From the NCBI GenBank assembly GCA_036346275.1, contig CM070719.1, positions 32,889,591 to 32,953,590 on the forward strand: DNA of 64,000 nt, read 5' to 3'. The DNA comes from Otatea glauca (taxonomy: Eukaryota > Streptophyta > Magnoliopsida > Poales > Poaceae). The position numbers were made by a program, and so were the translations under genes. Below are positions 43,544 to 56,022 of this stretch, piece after piece (within the stretch, counting starts at the first letter, position 1; each line of letters starts with the position of its first letter). The notes under the pieces were generated by a model that searched no databases, was not told where the DNA came from, and saw nothing but the letters and a program-made list of their open reading frames with translations.

Positions 43544-43831
43544 TCGAGTCTAGCTTAGTGTGGTGTCGAGACTCGAGTGTTTGAGTCGCGTCTTTTTGGT
43601 TAGAGTCACCAATAGGTGTGAGTCGTTATTGCATTTTAATGTTGTTTGCTTGTTCTCGTTTTTTAGTGTCGGGTATGTGTTGCATTGCCGTAGGCACTTG
43701 TGAGCAACCATACTATTTTATTGAAATAATAAATTTGCTAAGGAATTAAGTTACACCTGTTTTCCCCGCATAAGTTCTTTCACTTGTTTGTGCTTTCTTC
43801 TTCTTTTCTTAACCTTGGAAGCTTTCAACAG

Positions 43832-45082
43832 ATGGTGAGGACTTGCCGTAATGTTGGAGCTAGCGGAAGTGGTGTCAACCAGGCAGAAAACCAAAATGAG
43901 GAACCAATTCCCCAACCGTCGCAGGTTGATCTGTAGAATTTAGGAGCTTTTCTGGCTGCCCAAACCCAGCTCATGAATACGATGATGCAGACTATGCAGC
44001 AGATATCCAATCAAGCTGCTGCAAATGCCCAACCAGGGGGTAATCAAGGTCCACATCCTTACTCAAGATTGTCAGAGTTTATGAGGACTCGCCCACCTAC
44101 GTTCTCGGGTAATGCCAATCCATTGGAAGCACATGATTGGCTGAGGACTATCGAAAGGAAACTGCACATAACCCAGTATATGGGACATGAGAGGGTACTC
44201 TATGCCTCTCATCAATTGGAAGGAACCGCCGCGGAATGGTGGGAAAATTTCTGTGCTGCACATGGGAATCCCCAAGAAATCACTTGGGAGGAATTCACCG
44301 GTGCTTTCCGTCAGTACCATGTACCGGAAGGTATCATAGAATTAAAGAAAGAAGAATTCAGGAACCTAAAGCAAGGGGGCCAGTCAGTGGCCGATTATCT
44401 AAATAAATTTACCCAGTTGGCACGTTACGCACCAGAGGATGTAGCAACTAACAGGGCAAAGCAGTCCCGATTCATTAAGGGGCTCAATACCGGATTACAG
44501 GTGGGACTGATCACCCACACGTTCCCGGACTTCCAGGAGCTGGTTAACAAGGCCCTTATTTTGGAAGACAAGCGTCGGGAGTTGGATGACCATCGAAAGC
44601 GCAGAATGGCGCAACAAGGAGGTCGTCAAGGCCAACAAAGGCAGAGGACGGCACCTCAACAGTTCGTCCAATTCCAACCTCGAAGCGTTGATAGGCACCG
44701 CTTTGCGGCAAATCGTCCCGGGCGGAATGCCCAAACTCCACCCAAAACAAGCAGGTGCGATGCGGAGGAAACTCGCAGGCGATGGGAAGGCGCATTATCA
44801 TCGCAACGAGTTAGGCACTTCGCCAACAATCGCCCTAAGAAGGAGGTGTTACCCGCCGCTTTAACTGGGAACACACCTGCAAAGACACCTGCTCAAGGAG
44901 GGAACCGGGGAGCTACTCAAGCTGGAACCACACCCCAGGCAACTGCGAGAGGCAGAGTTTATCACATCACCGCGGACGAGGTCCAGAATGCAACGGATGT
45001 TGTACTGGGTAAGTTTCTAGTAAACTTAGTACCAGCTACTGTTTTATTCGATTCTGGAGCTTCACATTCATTTATTTCCTGA
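43832..45082 (+). pseudogene. gag: gag with protease start, element G
   Basis: ATG at 43832 (MVRTCRNVGASGSGVNQ) is chosen because elements A and C start at the same place. An amber codon (43934-43936) is followed in frame by 380 open codons. The capsid region has RPPTFSGNANPLEAHDWLRT, ASHQLEGTAAEWWENF, ITWEEFTGAFRQYHVPEGII and LKQGGQSVADYLNKFTQLAR. A basic segment (RKRRMAQQGGRQGQQRQR) follows. The usual CCHC zinc knuckle is not readable: the expected place holds SRCDAEETRRR text, so it may be degraded. It ends in the aspartic protease motif VLFDSGASHSFIS, stopped by TGA at 45080. Structural protein and start of the polyprotein of a Tekay/Del chromovirus. Confidence 0.88.
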
Positions 45083-48000
45083 GAATTTGCTGTTCAAAAT
45101 GATATGGATATAGTGAATCTTAAATGTGTGCTTATAGTCTAATCCCCTGGTTCAGAACTCTGATCAAAAGTAGGATGTTCTGGGGTAAGAATAATAATTA
45201 ATGAAGTAGAGTTCCTAGCGAACTTAATCGTACTGAATACCCAAACCCTGGATGTTATCCTGGGGATGGATTGGCTAACTAAGCACAAGGCAGTGTTGGA
45301 CTGTGGACGAAGAGTTATATCAGTCGAGAGCCCGGAAAGGAGAAGGATTGAGTTTGAAGCAACAGCAGTGCGAGATGGACAGTTGATGGTCAACAGCATG
45401 AAGGCCGTCAGTTTAGAGAATGTTCCAATAGTTAGGGAATATTCAGATGTTTTTCCGGAGGATTTACCTGGAATGCCACCCGATAGAGATATCGAGTTCG
45501 TTATAGAACTAGTACCAGGAACAGCTCCAATAGCTAAGAGACCATACCGGATGTCTACAGATGAATTAGTGGAAATGAAGAAGAAGATCTAAGAGCTGTT
45601 GGAAAAAAGATTTATAAGACTTAGTTCATCGCCATGGGGAGCACTAGTCTTATTCGTTTAGAAGAAGGACGGGAGTTTTAGAATGTGTATAGACTATCGT
45701 GCACTCAATGATGTGACGATAAAGAATAAGTATCCACTACCAAGGATCAATGATCTATTTGATCAGTTGAGAGGAGCAGGGGTCTTCTCCAAGATTGATC
45801 TTCGATCAGGATACCATCAATTGAAGATCCGATCAGAGGATATACCAAAGACTTCATTCTCGTCAAGATATGGACATTACGAGTTTACATTTATGTCCTT
45901 CGGTTTGACAAATGCACCAGCATATTTCATGAACTTCACGAATAAGGTTTTTATGGAATATCTGGATAAGTTCATGGTCGTGTTTATAGATGATATCCTT
46001 GTCTACTCCAAGACAAAGGAAGAGCACGCCGAACATTTAAGGTTAGTTCTTGAGAAGTTGAGGGAACAACAGTTGTTTGCTAAATTTAGCAAATGCGACT
46101 TTTGGAAGGATAAAGTGAAATTTCTTGGACACATAATGACTGCGGAAGGAGTCGCAGTGGATCCAAGTAAGGTGGAGGCAGTATTACATTGGGAGCCACC
46201 GAAAATGGTAACCCAAATCCATAGTTTCCTTGGGATGGAGGGATATTACCGTCGTTTTATTGAAGGATTATCTACAATTGCGAGACCCCTTATGCAATTG
46301 TTGAAAAAGGAAAAGAAATTCTTATGGACACCAGAGTGTGAAAAGAGTTTCCAGGAATTGAAGAAACGAATGACGTCAGCACCTGTACTAGTTTTACCTG
46401 ACGTTCATCAAAGCTTCGACATCTATTGTGATGCATCGCGTCAGGGATTGGGATGCGTGTTGATGCAAAACCGAAAGGTAGTAGCATATGCATCGAGGCA
46501 ATTGAGGCCACATGAGGAGAATTATCTGACTCATGATCTGGAATTGGCTGCTATAGTGCATGCCCTAAAAATATGGCGTCATTATCTCATCGAAAACAGA
46601 TGTGATGTATATACCGACCATAAAAGTCTTAAGTATATTTTCACACAAGCTGACCTAAATATGAGGCAAAGAAGATGGCTAGAGTTAATCAAAGATTATA
46701 ATGTTGGAATTCATTACCATCCTGGCAAAGCCAACGTGGTGGCAGATGCCTTGAGCAGAAAGAACCACAGTGTAAATATGTTGTTGGAAACAAGTCAGGC
46801 AGAATTGTGTAAGGATTTCCAGAAATTAGAATTGGAGATGGTACCAGAAGGATTCTTAGCAACCTTAGAAGTAAAACCTACCCTGGAAGATCAGATCAGG
46901 GAAGGACAAAAAGATGACGATAAAATCAAGAGAATTAAGTCCAAAATGTATGCAGGCAAGGCAAAGGATTTCAAGCTGGATGAGCAAGGTACTATGTGGT
47001 TTAAAGGGCGCATTTGCGTGCCGAATAAGAAAGAGCTAAAGCAGTTAATTCTGGAGGAAGCTCATGACTCCAAGTACTCAATTCATCCAGGAAGTGCCAA
47101 AATGTACCAGGATCTGAAGCAAAGGTTCTGGTGGCCAAGCATGAAGCGAGAAGTTGCAGAGTATGTCGCACTATGTGACATATGTCAAAGAGTCAAAGCT
47201 ATGCATCAGAGGCCAGTAGGACTATTACAACCCCTGAAAATACCTGAATGGAAATGGGAAGAAATTGGTATGGATTTTATAACTGGTTTACCCAGGAATC
47301 AAAGCGGAAATGATTCCATATGGGTTATAGTGGATCGCTTAACTAAAGTTGCACATTTTATACTGGTAAAGACCACATACTTAGGGGACCGGTTAGCAGA
47401 ACTGTATATGGCAAGAATTGTCTATTTGCATGGAGTACCAAAGAGAATAGTGTCAGACAGAGGTACCCAATTTACCTCAAGATTCTGGGGTAAGCTTCAT
47501 GAGGCAATGGGAACTCGTTTAAACTTCAGTACAGCATACCATCCGCAGACAGATGGTCAAACAGAGAGAGTTAACCAGATATTGGAAGATATGCTGAGGG
47601 CTTGCGCTTTAGCATATTCTACTTCCTAGGACAAGTGTTTGCCTTATGCTGAATTCAGCTATAATAACAGCTACCAAGCAAGTTTACAGATGTCTCCATT
47701 TGAAGCTCTGTATGGTCGATCTTGTCGAACACCATTGAATTGGAACGAGACCGGTGAGCGACATGTTTTCGGTCCGAATATACTTCAGAAAGCGGAAGAA
47801 CAGATCGCCATGATTAGAGAAAGACTGAAGATTGCTCAATCAAGACAGAAGAGTTATGCCGACAATCGTCGCAGGGAATTGAGCTTCGAACCTGAAGATT
47901 TTGTGTATCTCAGAGTTACACCCCTCAAAGGAGTCAGAAGATTCCATGCAAAATGAAAGCTCACACCCAGGTATGTCGGGCCATTCAAAATCTTGGGCCG

Positions 48001-48316
48001 TAGAGGCAAAGTTGCGTACCAACTAGAGCTACCGCAGTCATTGGCAGGAGTGCATGATGTATTCCATGTGTCGCAATTGAAGAAGTGTCTTCGAGTACCG
48101 GAAGAACAAACGCCTTTGGAAGCAATCAAGCTGCAAGAAGATTTGACTTATAAAGAACCAGTGAAAATTCTAGACACAATGGATAGAGAAACAAGGAACA
48201 AGTCAACGCGCTTTTGCAGAGTCTAGTGGAGCAACCATTCGGAAAATGAGGCGACTTGGGAGCGGGAAGAAGATCTAAAGAAGGATTTTCCTGACCTATT
48301 CTGTAGTCAGCCTTGA
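45083..48316 (+). pseudogene. pol: pol of element G (PR, RT, RNase H, INT, chromodomain)
   Basis: Same frame as gag throughout. Domains in order: protease remainder; RT (KKDGSFRMCIDYRALNDVTI, MVVFIDDILVYSK near 45985); RNase H (YCDASRQGLGCVLMQ, YTDHKSLKYI, NVVADALSRK); integrase zinc region (HDSKYSIHPG ... CDICQRVKA), catalytic GMDFITGLP, SDRGTQF and HPQTDGQTERVNQ, all kept; and a C-terminal chromodomain (KILDTMDRETRNK ... EATWEREEDLKK), which in this family directs integration to heterochromatin. In-frame stops at 45140, 45161, 45590, 45659, 47627, 47954 and 48224; final TGA at 48314. No frameshift. It would replicate and insert the element; now inactive because of the stops. Confidence 0.92.
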
Positions 48317-48338
48317 ATCACGGGGTCGATATTCTGTT

Positions 48339-48351
48339 AAGGGGGGAGGTT
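48339..48351 (+). other. Polypurine tract of element G
   Basis: AAGGGGGGAGGTT immediately before the 3' LTR. Confidence 0.88.
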
Positions 48352-51300
48352 TGTAACACCGTGAAATTTGCTCTAATTTAAATTTTGCAGTATTTTTTAT
48401 TTTTGAGAATTTCTGAGAATTTATTAGAATGTAATTGGATTTATTCATTCTTGACCTTTCTTGAATTCAGTTTATGCCAAGTTTTATTGGAAATAATATA
48501 TTTGAGTTCTAAATGTCTCAAAATATTTTCTAGAATTTTTTTGGAAATTTTCTACTATTTTGGCTATTTTCTTGGATTATTTGAATTTCTGGAATTATTT
48601 TAAATGAAAAAGGATTTAAAACGGAATGAATAAAGATCGGGCCGCCCAAAGACCATGCTCACCCGCCCAAAGACGTCGTAACCCTAGCGCCGACAAACCC
48701 GAGCCGTCCGATTGAGATCCTGCGGTTTGAGAGACGCCACGTCGCGCACGCGTTGCGAGCCGTTGATCCGAGGACAGCGGACGCTCAGGATTGTGCCACG
48801 TCGCTTCGTCCTCACAAGTTCGTCAGAACATACTTTGCCAGCGTTTTCGCTTATTCTGCCGGTGGTTGCGTGCACGTCGAGGCGTCTTTATAGTCGCCGT
48901 TGATTGCGTCGTGCATAGCTCCTCGCGCCGCTTCTTTTGTCTCCTCGCACGCACGCCGAGACGCCCTAGAGATTCCACAGTAGCTCGCCTTAGTTGCCCT
49001 ATCGCTCCGCCGCTGTTTTTGCTTCCTCTCGCTGCCGTCGGTTGTCTTCCGCTGTCGCCCGAGTCGGTTCCGAACTCCTCTAAGGTTGCCGTGTCGAACG
49101 AGCCACTTCTTCACGCCGGAGAACCACCGTAGCTTCGTCGACTGCGTCGTCTTCTCCAACTCCGGCAATCTTCGCTTCCTCACCGCCGTTGACCACGTCA
49201 AGCATCGCCGATCGTCCGATCTGCATCACACGATTCTGGTACGTCCACGTCGCCGATCTCCTCATTTTTCTAGCGCTAATCTTGACCGTAGATGTGTAGA
49301 TTGAACAGCAGTGATTAGATCTAGTTTCTGTGCTTTGTTCTGTACCTCCGCTGAATCGCATGCATACGTGTGTGCGCGTTGACCGGGGCGGAGACCAGAT
49401 CCGATCGTTGCTTTCGGGCGCACCGCTGTGATCTTGCCGTGTGGCTACGCGTGAACCGAGACGTCGCCGAACGTGCGCGCGATGCAGACATCAGATCCGG
49501 GAGTCCCGCCGGATGCGCGACGCGGGGAGGCGCAGAACGCGATGCATCGCCGAGTCGACGCAGGGATCTGATCGTTGGATCCGAGCGACCGTTGGATGCG
49601 AGACGCATGTCACGTAGATTTCGAGGCAGTGCGGTGTAGCGCGTGGATCTGGCCGTTGATTCAAGGAACGGCTCGGATCTTGCAGTGTGGATGCACTGTT
49701 CTGGTGGACCGAGTCCACAGTAGTCCAGAGCCGAGTCGTGGACCGGGCCCATAGACTGAGGCGACGTGGAGGCACCAGAAGGTGCCTCGTGTTCGCCGAC
49801 GTCATGCTGACACAAAAAACCGAGTTTTCAGTAGAAAAATAAATTGTTTAAATAGGGGAATTCTATTTTCTGATTTATAATTTAATTAAAACTTTGGAAG
49901 GCTATAACTTTTGCATTTGAACTCCCATTGAGGTGATTCTAGTTTCTAAAAATTTGTAAAATTGTGCTCTTTTTATTTACAAATTTTATTTGAATTTTTA
50001 AGGTTTTTTAGTCTACTGTTTTAGTTATTTATTGCATATATGATTTTTACACGTAAACGCAAATTTGCCGGAAAGTTTCGAAGAAGAGTTCATCGCTCAA
50101 GATCAAGCTTCAGATCAAGACCAGCAACTCTTTGAAAGCAAGTGATGCCTTGACCATTTTGATCCCAGTTTCTTTTAAATATATATTTTGCTTTAAAATT
50201 ATGCATGCTAAATTAATTAATATGTATTTAAATGAATTTGGGTAATATAGCTAATCAACCCATGCTGTTAATGTCACCTTGAAATTATTACTTGTATGCC
50301 CTGAAATTATTGTCACCCTAGGTTGCTTGTACTAGTTGGATGATAATATTGTGCCAACACGGGAGGCTAGACCGTGAATAGATGCTTAGCCTTGCAACGA
50401 GTCATCGAAGATTTTCTGGAAAATGCAACAATGCTGATTTATGACATATGGAATGTATTTTAAAATGGTGTGGTAATGCCACATGATGAAATTGAGGTAC
50501 ATAGACCTGTGTGGTTCTGTACCGATGTTGAGTTATTGTTGGCATGGTTGCACAATAATCAACTGGGTGGGAAATGATTTAGACTGGGGCAAGTGGCAGA
50601 AGGCTGTGTGCCAGGTGGGCCTGTGTGGCAATGGGCCGATGAGTGATGTGAGTCTGTGTGCCACATTGGGCTGTGTGCCACTGTTGAGTGTTGGAAATCT
50701 TGCCTTGGTCAGCTAAGGACTTCACCTTGCAAGTCTTTGAACTGAGTCACCCGTACAACCACATGTCTGGTATGGGACAGACCTAGTTGATTAGGGTTCT
50801 GATATCTTTCCTCTGATACCTTGGGGTGACAGTACATGGGGGTGTATCTGTGTGGGGAAGCGTACCTATCCTTCGGCTTGGTGCCCATCCAACGGTGTTG
50901 ACCTATCCTATACTTCGGCTCTGTGTGAGGGAAGTGATAGTGAAGGTGATACCGGAGAGGTTCATTGGATAAGATAGAGGTGCCTGAAAGGTTTTGTTAT
51001 GGGCAATCACCTGAGTGGTGAGCGGCTGTATTTTGTGGGTAAAGTGTACAACCTCTGCAGAGTGTCAAATCTATTCGAATAGCCGTGTCCGCGGTATTGG
51101 ATGTTGCTCGGGGATTACAGTCAAGGGATAGATCTTCAAAAATAAAATATGGGATGGGTGGCTGTGTGCCAGTGTGATAATGAATTATTAAGGCTGTGTG
51201 CCAAGTTTACGGAGAAAAACTGTTTAAATAACTTAGTACTATTATTAACTGTTTCACTGCTTTTAATATAAATAAGCTGCTAATTTAAAAATGTTGTTTG

Positions 51301-51771
51301 ATGCAAAAGAACCAAGTAAGCCAATTCTTTGGAATAAGCCTTGCATGTAGTAATAGCACCGCATTCTGTGCATTACTTGTTGGGTGCCTTGAGTACTCAC
51401 CCCTCCTTGCCTATCAACCCAACATCAGTGGTGGAGTCTACGCCAGCCTGGGAGGAGTACATTGAGGATCCGGACAATTAGGGGGCAAGCCCGGTCGGTT
51501 GCCTGTGGCAAGATAAAGGCTTCCACGAAGTTTATTTGCTTTCCGCTGTTATCTTTTAATTACTCTGATAATGTAAGCCCTGCGTGGCTGATCTTATGTA
51601 AGGATACCATAAGGTCGTACAACTCAGTTTATATAAATGTTTGCACTATTTATTATGATATCGTTGTGAATGTCTATGATGTTCAACCCTGTAAAGACTG
51701 TGTGTGCTAGCGTAATCCTGGACTAGCACAGAATACACAGAGGGTCCAGATTCTCAGAATCGGTCCCGACA
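48352..51771 (+). mobile_element. 3' LTR of element G
   Basis: 3.42 kb, from TGTAACACCGTG to cggTCCCGACA. It lacks about 200 bp near 49345 that LTR A and the 5' LTR keep in part (the text with accgtcggatcggtag and the tcaggtaccgtgggcc-type words). A weak TATA-like tttatag is at 48887-48893. The GC-rich middle (48640-49800) has several reading frames with no recognised domain. Confidence 0.9.
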
Positions 51772-51776
51772 TCGGC

Positions 51777-53301
51777 TGGACAAAAACTCACGAAACTTGG
51801 TAGATGTGATCCTAAGGATGTCAGGAACTTATTCCAATCTTCAATCGCAAGTATTGACCTCAAAGTTCTGACGTTTTTCACTTTGGAGGAAGAGCACACC
51901 AAGTTTGAACAAAACTTGAGAACTTGATCTTTGACTTGCTCGTGTGATTTTGATAATCAATATGATCTTGGATAACCTCCCACATGTCACAGCAAGCAAG
52001 AACACAAGTCCAAAAACCCCTCAAACACGATCTGGAAGAATGATTCTCTTCAGCATACAAGATTGGTTTCTTGTAAGAAAGAACACAAGATTTGCCTTAA
52101 TGATTGGGATATGGTCTGAAGAAGACTCATCCATCAATCATACATCCTTAGCACAAGATCCACAAGCAGTTAGAAGGAGGGGAGGCAAATCCAAATGTGC
52201 AAGAAGCAAATTGCAAGAATGTAAATTGCGGAATTTAATTGCTAAATTTAAATACGTAAAGTAAATTAAAGCATAAGATAAAATGATTTGCATTCCTGGA
52301 AGGGAGGTTTACAAAGCCTCACAACAATGTGGGCAAAATGCTCAAAGGAGCCAAAACCTCTAAAACCTTCAAGAGGAGTAGGGCTACCCCTCCCCCTCTA
52401 TTTATACTACTCTTGAGTCATCCTCCACCCTTGGATGAGTTCCTTCTACCCTAAGGATAACCATCAAAGGCTAGGAATGACTCCCACACACACCCATACT
52501 AACTAGACCTACCACTCTATCACCTAGACCGCAATCCAACGGCCCTGTTTGATCGAAGTAGCTCCTAGCTAGTATCTCAACCATTCCTTATCTTGTAGGT
52601 TCGTAGCAACTCCGTCTCCGATCATCTTCCGGCGATCCTCGATGGTCTGGACCTCCAACGCACCTCGCCTAGTCTGAGTCATCCTCCTCCTCACCAAGAT
52701 CTAGCACTGTCGTCCTGCTACCATCAAAAATAAGGAAAACACATCACATAGCAATGTCCAACAAAGATATGCAATAATCATCCAATTGCATCGCTCAACA
52801 AGTCGGCACTACCAACTACGGAATCGACTTCATCAAGTTGCCACCATCGAGTCGAATCCTCGCTCGAGTAGAAACTCGACCACCGTTTCGACCGCATCGA
52901 GTGATCGACCACATGTCAAACTCGGTACCTAGTCTATCGACCTCAACTCGATACCAAGTCTATCGACCTCATGTCCAAACCGATTGATCACGGCACGAAG
53001 TCGATAAAACGATATCAAGTAACAATTGGTTAAACTAAAGACTCGAGTTGAGCTGACTGCAGAGTGATTGACCCAGCAACATTTCTACTCGATACTTAGT
53101 TACTACCAATCTACTCGAATTATTCGACCACAGTTCTGCAGGGCGATACTCGAGGCCAGTAGAGCCGCTCGAGACAGACACAATTCAAATTGCTTCAATT
53201 TAAAAATCCAATTCAAATCAAGCTCAAACCAGAACATTCCAAGCTCAAGTTTAGTCAAATACTCATCACAAAACATGGGTAGACCTCCACATGGTCTTTC
53301 A
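51777..53301 (-). mobile_element. 3' LTR of copia element D, main part
   Basis: Continues the LTR cut at 40849; matches 33640-35091 along its length (ggatgtcaggaac, catccatcaatcatacatcc) and begins, on the minus strand, TGAAAGACCATGTGGAGG at 53301. TATA box on the minus strand at 52399-52406. Confidence 0.85.
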
Positions 53302-54844
53302 ATCCCCCCTTGATGAGTATATTGACAAACAACATAAAAAGGCATAAATTTGAGTTTGAGAAAGAGGAAGAAAGCAATTTGAATGCAAAACCAAACTTGG
53401 CCCAGAGAGAAGGAAAATAAGAACATGACCAAGTTGACAAGTTTTTAGAGCAAAACAAACAAAGAGCAAGTTTTCCACAAAAACTCTAAAATTCCACGAA
53501 AAAACTCAAATATACTTGTGATCCTAAGAATTAGCAATTTTCACAAAGTTCATAAAACCAAGATGCATTCACATTTTTTTCTTTTAATGATGCATTTTCT
53601 AAGTTTTCTCCCCCTTTTGGCAATATAGGCATCAAGATGACATTTTCTCCCCATTTACAGATATATGCATGAAATGCATCTTAAAAGAGCTTTGAGAATT
53701 ATCCAAGTGACCATATGAACAAAGTATTACACCAAGCTACTCAAGTTCAAAATATGCTAAACAAAGACATGTCCAAGTGCAAATGTCAATTTTCTAGCTA
53801 GTACAAGTAAGACCATGTCATTTATGCATGATTTAACAAGTGCAACACTAAGCATAGTTTCTAAACTAGAAGTACAGCCATAAAATGGATCAAATGAAGA
53901 AACTAGTTTTCAACCTACTCAACATTTTGGGAAAGCTAGAAATGCATAGAAGGTCCTTCGGGCTCAATTATCTTTAATGCAAATGTGTAACATTATTTGC
54001 ATTCTTTACCCACTTACTATATTTTTTTTATATTTGCATTTTGAAGTGTGATTAACTCAAGTCATAGTCGACCATCTCAAGAAGAGCTCTTAAGAGGATG
54101 GTCTTGGTCATACACAATACATTCCAAGTTCATCCCAAGTGCAATGGGAGGCAATATTGTGAAGGTAAGGTGTTGAGATCAATTTGCACAAAAAGAGTTA
54201 ATTTTTGTTTTCATTTTAGCACATATATTTATGAGCATGTGAAAAGACTCGATTATGGATCTACCTAGCTTCACCAAGTTGCTATAGGAACTCTAGTAGA
54301 AATCCAAAATTTCACAAATAATGGCATATGCACCTAGAGAGGACACATTGCATGTAAAAGCAACACGTTTCATCAAGTTTTCATTTAAAATGTTAATTTT
54401 CAAATTTTAACAAGCTTAGCAAGATGATTCAAAATGAACTTGGACATATCTAAGCTAGCATTTTTCTCCATAAAAGTAGTAGGGTGCATAGCATTAATAG
54501 AAGTTCATTTGCATAGTAGACAAAGCTCATAAAAAAGAAAATGAAGTCTATATGCAATGCATGAAGTAGATTCTCAAACTCCCCCTCAACAAGTGAATCG
54601 ATTTTAAGCACAAATCTGGTTCAAGTTGTGTTATTAGCAAAATTAAGCTCAAGGAAGGTCCAAAAAAACTCAATCGAAACTAGAAACACAGAATGAGGAG
54701 AAGAATTCGAGAGACTGCAAACTGGGTGGCTATAGAGCATAGAAAAGATAGTAGATAACACTACGGTTCAGAAACACCCAGAAGATGCAGAGGAAAAGAA
54801 AAGCTGAAAGAAAATATATAATACATAATATATAACCCAGCTCC
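53302..54844 (-). mobile_element. Noncoding 3' spacer of copia element D
   Basis: Polypurine tract (reverse of tcccccctt), then the family spacer. On the minus strand, text near 54780-54840 (gagctgggttatatattatg) matches 30120-30150 just after the end of pol in B. The spacer therefore reaches almost to pol and is then cut by the inverted LTR at 54845. No coding frame. Confidence 0.8.
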
Positions 54845-55666
54845 TGTCGGATCAAGGATAACCGACTAGAGGGGGGTGAATAGAAGGTTTCTAATTATTT
54901 TGACTCTAATTCCAATTAATTAATCACTAAGCTAGAAATGCAATAATGGTAATTTACAACTATGATTTCTAGTGATCACCAAGTACTCTAGCAAGTCAAG
55001 TGAGCAATAAAGGATTCTAATTACAAATGATATACTCAAATTGCTAGAAATAAGAATTGAGCACAAGAATTGTAAAACCAAATCACAAGAGAATGAGAGA
55101 CAAGAATTTTATCCTGTGGTCTCAGAGACTTGCCGGTCTCCCCTAATCCACGTAGAGGTGACGTGAACAACTTCTAGCCGGCTCCACTCGCTTCAGCCTT
55201 CCTCGATCACTAAGGTAGTTCTTTCCAGCTCCGGGTAGGCGAACTCTGGCCTTCACAACTTGTTGGGGATTCTCACAACCTCCGTTGAGAAGCTCTCCGA
55301 GCATGAACACCTCCGAGCCGTCTAAGAGTCGGCAACCTCCAAGAGTAATAAACCTTGACACTTTCGCGATGTCGAATTGAGTGTCTAGAAGATAAACACT
55401 AAATGCACCACTCAATTTGGCTCCTAACTCTCTCAAAGAATGAATTTAATGCACAAAGAATATTGGAGACTAGCTAGAGCTCAAATATCATCAATAAGAT
55501 CCAAGAAGAGCTCTAAAATACAGGTTGGGGGTATTTATATCCCCCACCCACCTAATCTAACCGTTGGCCAAAAACCTCCTGAGAGGTCGGTCATACCGCC
55601 CTAGGGCCGGTATGAGCGCCACTCACAGGCCAACAGTCGATACAATGCATTTAATGCATGTCAGCG
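54845..55666 (-). mobile_element. Inverted copia-type LTR H, 3' part
   Basis: Begins TGTCGGATCAAGGATAACCG with agaggggggtgaatag next, the reverse complement of the end of the solo LTR family at 7480-7515. TATA-like TATAAATA on the minus strand at 55532-55539, inside the near-palindrome GGGGGTATTTATATCCCCC. It is cut at 55667 by the start of the CRM-like LTR, so its 5' part may lie beyond the window. No TGTGT hairpins are seen in this part. Confidence 0.65.
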
Positions 55667-56022
55667 TGATGAGGACATAACTCCTATGGATACAACTTTA
55701 ACTCTTGGTCCAATAACATGAGCCCGAGCAAGACAACTCAACTACAAGGTGAGCTCGTTCTTAGGTGATAATACTTGTTCTAATGAGAATGTGCTACTGC
55801 ATAATTTTCCTTGTGATGTGTTGTTACTTAGGAGCATGGGAGAGGAGATGTTAACCCAAGGAAACCTCATACACAACTTGAACATCTACAAGCCACGTTC
55901 AACTAAAGTACAAGCCCAATTGATGCCGCCCGTGCACTTCAATTCGGACTAGAACTCGTCTCGGAGTCAGCCTGATAGCGCCGGACTAAAAAGGCCATAA
56001 CTTCCTCATACGAAGTCCGTTT
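55667..56022 (+). mobile_element. CRM-like LTR, truncated (left copy)
   Basis: Starts TGATGAGGACATAACTCC and is nearly identical to 57351-57707, then jumps within a shared GG from ccgtttgg into integrase-side sequence (taaagacaatgtgattgcc, as at 62787). The rest of the LTR, primer site, gag, protease and RT are missing from this copy. Confidence 0.88.

Larger units (their letters stand above)
40850..51771 (+). mobile_element. Full-length Tekay/Del-type chromovirus G
   Basis: 10.9 kb: 5' LTR, primer site, ORF0, gag, protease, RT, RNase H, integrase, chromodomain, polypurine tract, 3' LTR. Flanks are TTAGC (40845-40849) and TCGGC (51772-51776), best read as one 5-bp target duplication in which a CpG decayed to TpA. 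Inserted into copia LTR D. The LTRs differ in length (1750 and 3420 bp) because each carries its own deletions. Confidence 0.9.
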
